A DNA stretch of 55,345 nt from Planctomycetaceae bacterium (lineage in GTDB: Bacteria; Planctomycetota; Planctomycetia; Pirellulales; Thermoguttaceae), in contig JAISZO010000034.1 of the NCBI GenBank assembly GCA_031269105.1, positions 1 through 55,345 on the forward strand, written 5' to 3'. Numbering within the stretch: position 1 is the first letter of the stretch; every line of letters begins with the position of its first letter. Under the pieces are notes generated by a model. The model searched no databases, was not told the DNA's origin, and worked only from the letters and a program-made list of their open reading frames with translations. Made by a program: the position numbers and the translations under genes. Below, piece after piece: positions 53,681 through 55,345 of this stretch.

Positions 53681-54998
53681 TCACAATCGATATTTCCGTA
53701 ACGGCGGCGACTGTTCCGTCGATAGAAGCGTGTAAATCCGCGCCGAGCGCCGTTTTGCCGTCGGCGACAGGACGTTTTGCAATCGTTTGACCAACCGCGA
53801 CGCGGTCGCCGACATTGACTATCGGTTGACACGCCGCGCCGATATGTTGCCGCAATAAAATTTCTACGCGCGGAACCTCAAGCAACTCGTCGTGAAGCGG
53901 CGCATGATTTTCAAAACGGGATAAACCGATTTTTTGCATCAGCCGCGAAGTCGGCGTTTTGCGGTTTCGCATCATGTTCGCCGCGCGGTTTTCACGAAAC
54001 GGCGGATTTTCCCAGCGTTGACGATTCGACAAAATTCGTTTCTTATTTTCAGCGCAAACGCCGCGCGGATCAAGACCTTCGGGACACGAACAATAACTGC
54101 ATAAATTGCACTCGCAACAAAATTGCGTTCCGGGAACGTCGGATTGACGCGATAAACTGAAACCGATGCTCCGCATCGCGCGGTGCGGCTCAATCGGATG
54201 TCCCAGCAAATTGCGAGGACAAAGCTCCGTGCAATAAGAACATTGATCGCATGCCGCCATGCCGATCCGCGCCGTTTTTTTCCAATCCCATGATTTTCGC
54301 CGGACAATAAAATGATCGTCGGGTAAAACAATGATTCCGCCGGTCGTTTTCGCGACCGGTTTCGATAAATCCGATTCAAGATATCCCATCATCGCTCCGC
54401 CAATAACGTAACGCGGATTGGAAATCGTCGTTCCGCCTGCCGCCGCAAGACACGCGGATAACGGAGCGCCAATCGGAACGCGAAGCGAAATCGGACGCCG
54501 AACGTCTCCCGCAACTGTCAGCCACTTTTCCGTAACATTGACGCCGTCGGCAATTGCGGCAATATTGAACGTCGTTTCCGCATTGAGAACGATCGCTCCC
54601 ACCGCCAACGGAATTTGCCCCGGCGGAATGACGCGACCAATCGCTTCATAAACTAAAATGAATTCGTCGCCGGACGGATAAGCGTCGTCAAGCGGCGCGA
54701 CAATCATATTCTTCAGAAGTTGCGACCGAACAATTTCAATCGTTTCGGTATATTTTTTCTTAATTCCAACCACGCCGCAACTCGCGCCGACTAACTGCAT
54801 CGCCTGTTGCAAACCGTTCACAAATTGCCGCGTGCGGTTGCGCAACAATTCTTTGTCTTTATGCAATAGCGGCTCGCACTCGGCGGCGTTAATTACGACG
54901 GTATCGGCGGTTGCGGAAAGTTTCACGTGCGTCGGAAACCCCGCGCCGCCGGCGCCAACCACGCCGGCTTCGGCAATTTGTTCAACAGTAACGGACAT
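53667..54998 (-). CDS. RnfC/PduS-like iron-sulfur flavoprotein
   Basis: 443 residues. Electron-transfer protein with an RnfC-type N-terminal FMN/NADH-binding region (VVGAGGAGFPTHVKL, NAAECEPLL), an SLBB-like domain in the middle (PISLRVPIGAPLSACLAAAGG), two [4Fe-4S] clusters (CDQCSYCTELCP near 248 and CECNLCSYCSCP near 295), and a C-terminal RnfC barrel-sandwich part (GALGADLHASIDGTVAAVTE). The lack of a long N-terminal extension fits PduS-like cobalamin reductases more than RnfC. In planctomycetes such genes occur in bacterial microcompartment loci; no shell gene lies within the window. ATG 54998 has AAGAGA upstream. Its C-terminus abuts the ftsY remnant. Confidence 0.87.
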   Translation of the reverse strand: MSVTVEQIAEAGVVGAGGAGFPTHVKLSATADTVVINAAECEPLLHKDKELLRNRTRQFVNGLQQAMQLVGASCGVVGIKKKYTETIEIVRSQLLKNMIVAPLDDAYPSGDEFILVYEAIGRVIPPGQIPLAVGAIVLNAETTFNIAAIADGVNVTEKWLTVAGDVRRPISLRVPIGAPLSACLAAAGGTTISNPRYVIGGAMMGYLESDLSKPVAKTTGGIIVLPDDHFIVRRKSWDWKKTARIGMAACDQCSYCTELCPRNLLGHPIEPHRAMRSIGFSLSRQSDVPGTQFCCECNLCSYCSCPEGLDPRGVCAENKKRILSNRQRWENPPFRENRAANMMRNRKTPTSRLMQKIGLSRFENHAPLHDELLEVPRVEILLRQHIGAACQPIVNVGDRVAVGQTIAKRPVADGKTALGADLHASIDGTVAAVTEISIVIDVA

Positions 54999-55285
54999 TC
55001 TCTTTTATTTCTTGCGGTCAGGTGAGATTGCGTATCGTTTGTTTCAATTAAGAAATCTCGTTATTTGTTCAGTATAACGCGAAACCAATTTCATCGCAAC
55101 AGGGAATTTTTGAAAACGACCGCAAAATTAAGTCAAGAGAATGAAAGTTGGCTTTTATTCTTAAAGTAAGTCTTTAACCGGCTTTTTTGTATTAAAAAAT
55201 CCGGAATTGGTATTGTAGGAAATCCAAAAACCATGTTACGCTTCCGTTTTTGGGCATAGCAAACCTTATTAATGGAGCACGTAAC
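54999..55285. other. intergenic region upstream of the IS5-type gene
   Basis: No gene. It holds CCGGCTTTTTT and AAAAAATCCGG in inverse arrangement (55180-55203) and CATGTTACG (55232) with its inverse CGTAACATG (55280), which may belong to the left end of the insertion sequence. Its exact border cannot be fixed. Confidence 0.4.
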
Positions 55286-55345
55286 ATGGAAGTGAAGTTG
55301 CATTATCGCACGGATTTGACGGACAAGCAATGGCAAATCATCAAA
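55286..55345 (+). mobile_element. start of an IS5-family transposase (cut by the window end)
   Basis: ATG 55286 opens MEVKLHYRTDLTDKQWQIIK, the N-terminus of the IS5-type transposases (DUF4096 region, usual YPTDLTDAQWALLEP). Only 20 codons are in the window. GGAG lies about ten bases upstream. Confidence 0.8.

Noticed and set aside
1-55345. tRNA or rRNA genes
   Set aside because: No TTCGA-loop with a matching acceptor stem, and no rRNA-like block, was seen on either strand; a dedicated scan could still reveal an unusual one.

Overview
The window looks like a chromosomal piece of a planctomycete (Planctomycetota). The main reasons are two DUF1559 proteins with prepilin leaders ([14 protein letters not shown]), small carboxypeptidase-regulatory-like lipoproteins, a PmoA/DUF6807 secreted protein, a HDOD protein, SH3-domain and Pro/Ser/Thr-rich exported proteins, and a Gram-negative envelope kit (KDO transferase, OprP-type porin, secretins). 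Base composition is moderately AT-rich. An uncultured, possibly host-associated member of the Pirellulales is my inference, not something the sequence proves.

Layout. 1-693: a decayed minus-strand gene remnant. 694-8263: envelope and housekeeping genes (waaA, a MATE exporter, dcd, a divergent MurE-like Mur ligase, an OprP-type porin). 8654-14710: a very large secretin and an exported lipoprotein. 15049-18050: two DUF1559 prepilin-like genes and a small lipoprotein; the first DUF1559 gene carries a 12-G tract that puts it out of frame. 18393-23648: a pseudo-receiver, a HDOD protein, an orphan EcfT/CbiQ, a sigma-region-2-like mini protein and an SH3 protein. 24219-24679: a His/Cys-rich exported protein broken in frame by a run of twelve AAAC units. 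25483-39315: a type II secretion / type IV pilus locus (three pseudopilins, GspL-like, GspM/PilO-like, a GxxExxY protein, GspE/PilB, GspF/PilC, a PilP-like protein, a second secretin, a TPR lipoprotein, PilT), interrupted by arrays of a palindromic interspersed repeat and by one MITE-like insertion. 39595-42767: rpmE, prfA, purH. 42768-49784: a missed 56-aa membrane protein, a PmoA-family protein, an anti-sigma-like protein, a Pro-rich exported protein and an MFS transporter with an EF-hand insert. 50086-51843: a BlaI/BlaR1 pair with a visible operator. 52231-55345: a mobile-element-scarred end with an ISL3 transposase tail, a lipoprotein, an ftsY tail fragment fused to the end of an RnfC/PduS-like gene, and the start of an IS5-family transposase.

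How the parts fit. The pilus/secretion locus supplies a machine for prepilin-type proteins, and DUF1559 proteins carry class III-like prepilin leaders, so they are plausible (unproven) clients. The most striking observation is that two exported-protein genes each contain a long simple-sequence repeat just downstream of the start: G12 and (AAAC)12. In both cases the sequenced copy number gives a truncated product, and a length change restores a long, family-typical reading frame (13 or 10 units in both cases). This is the hallmark of slipped-strand phase variation, which I do not know to be described for DUF1559 proteins. An assembly or sequencing error is the main alternative, especially for the G tract.

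No rRNA, tRNA or CRISPR array was seen. Most other lines of the ORF track are shadows.
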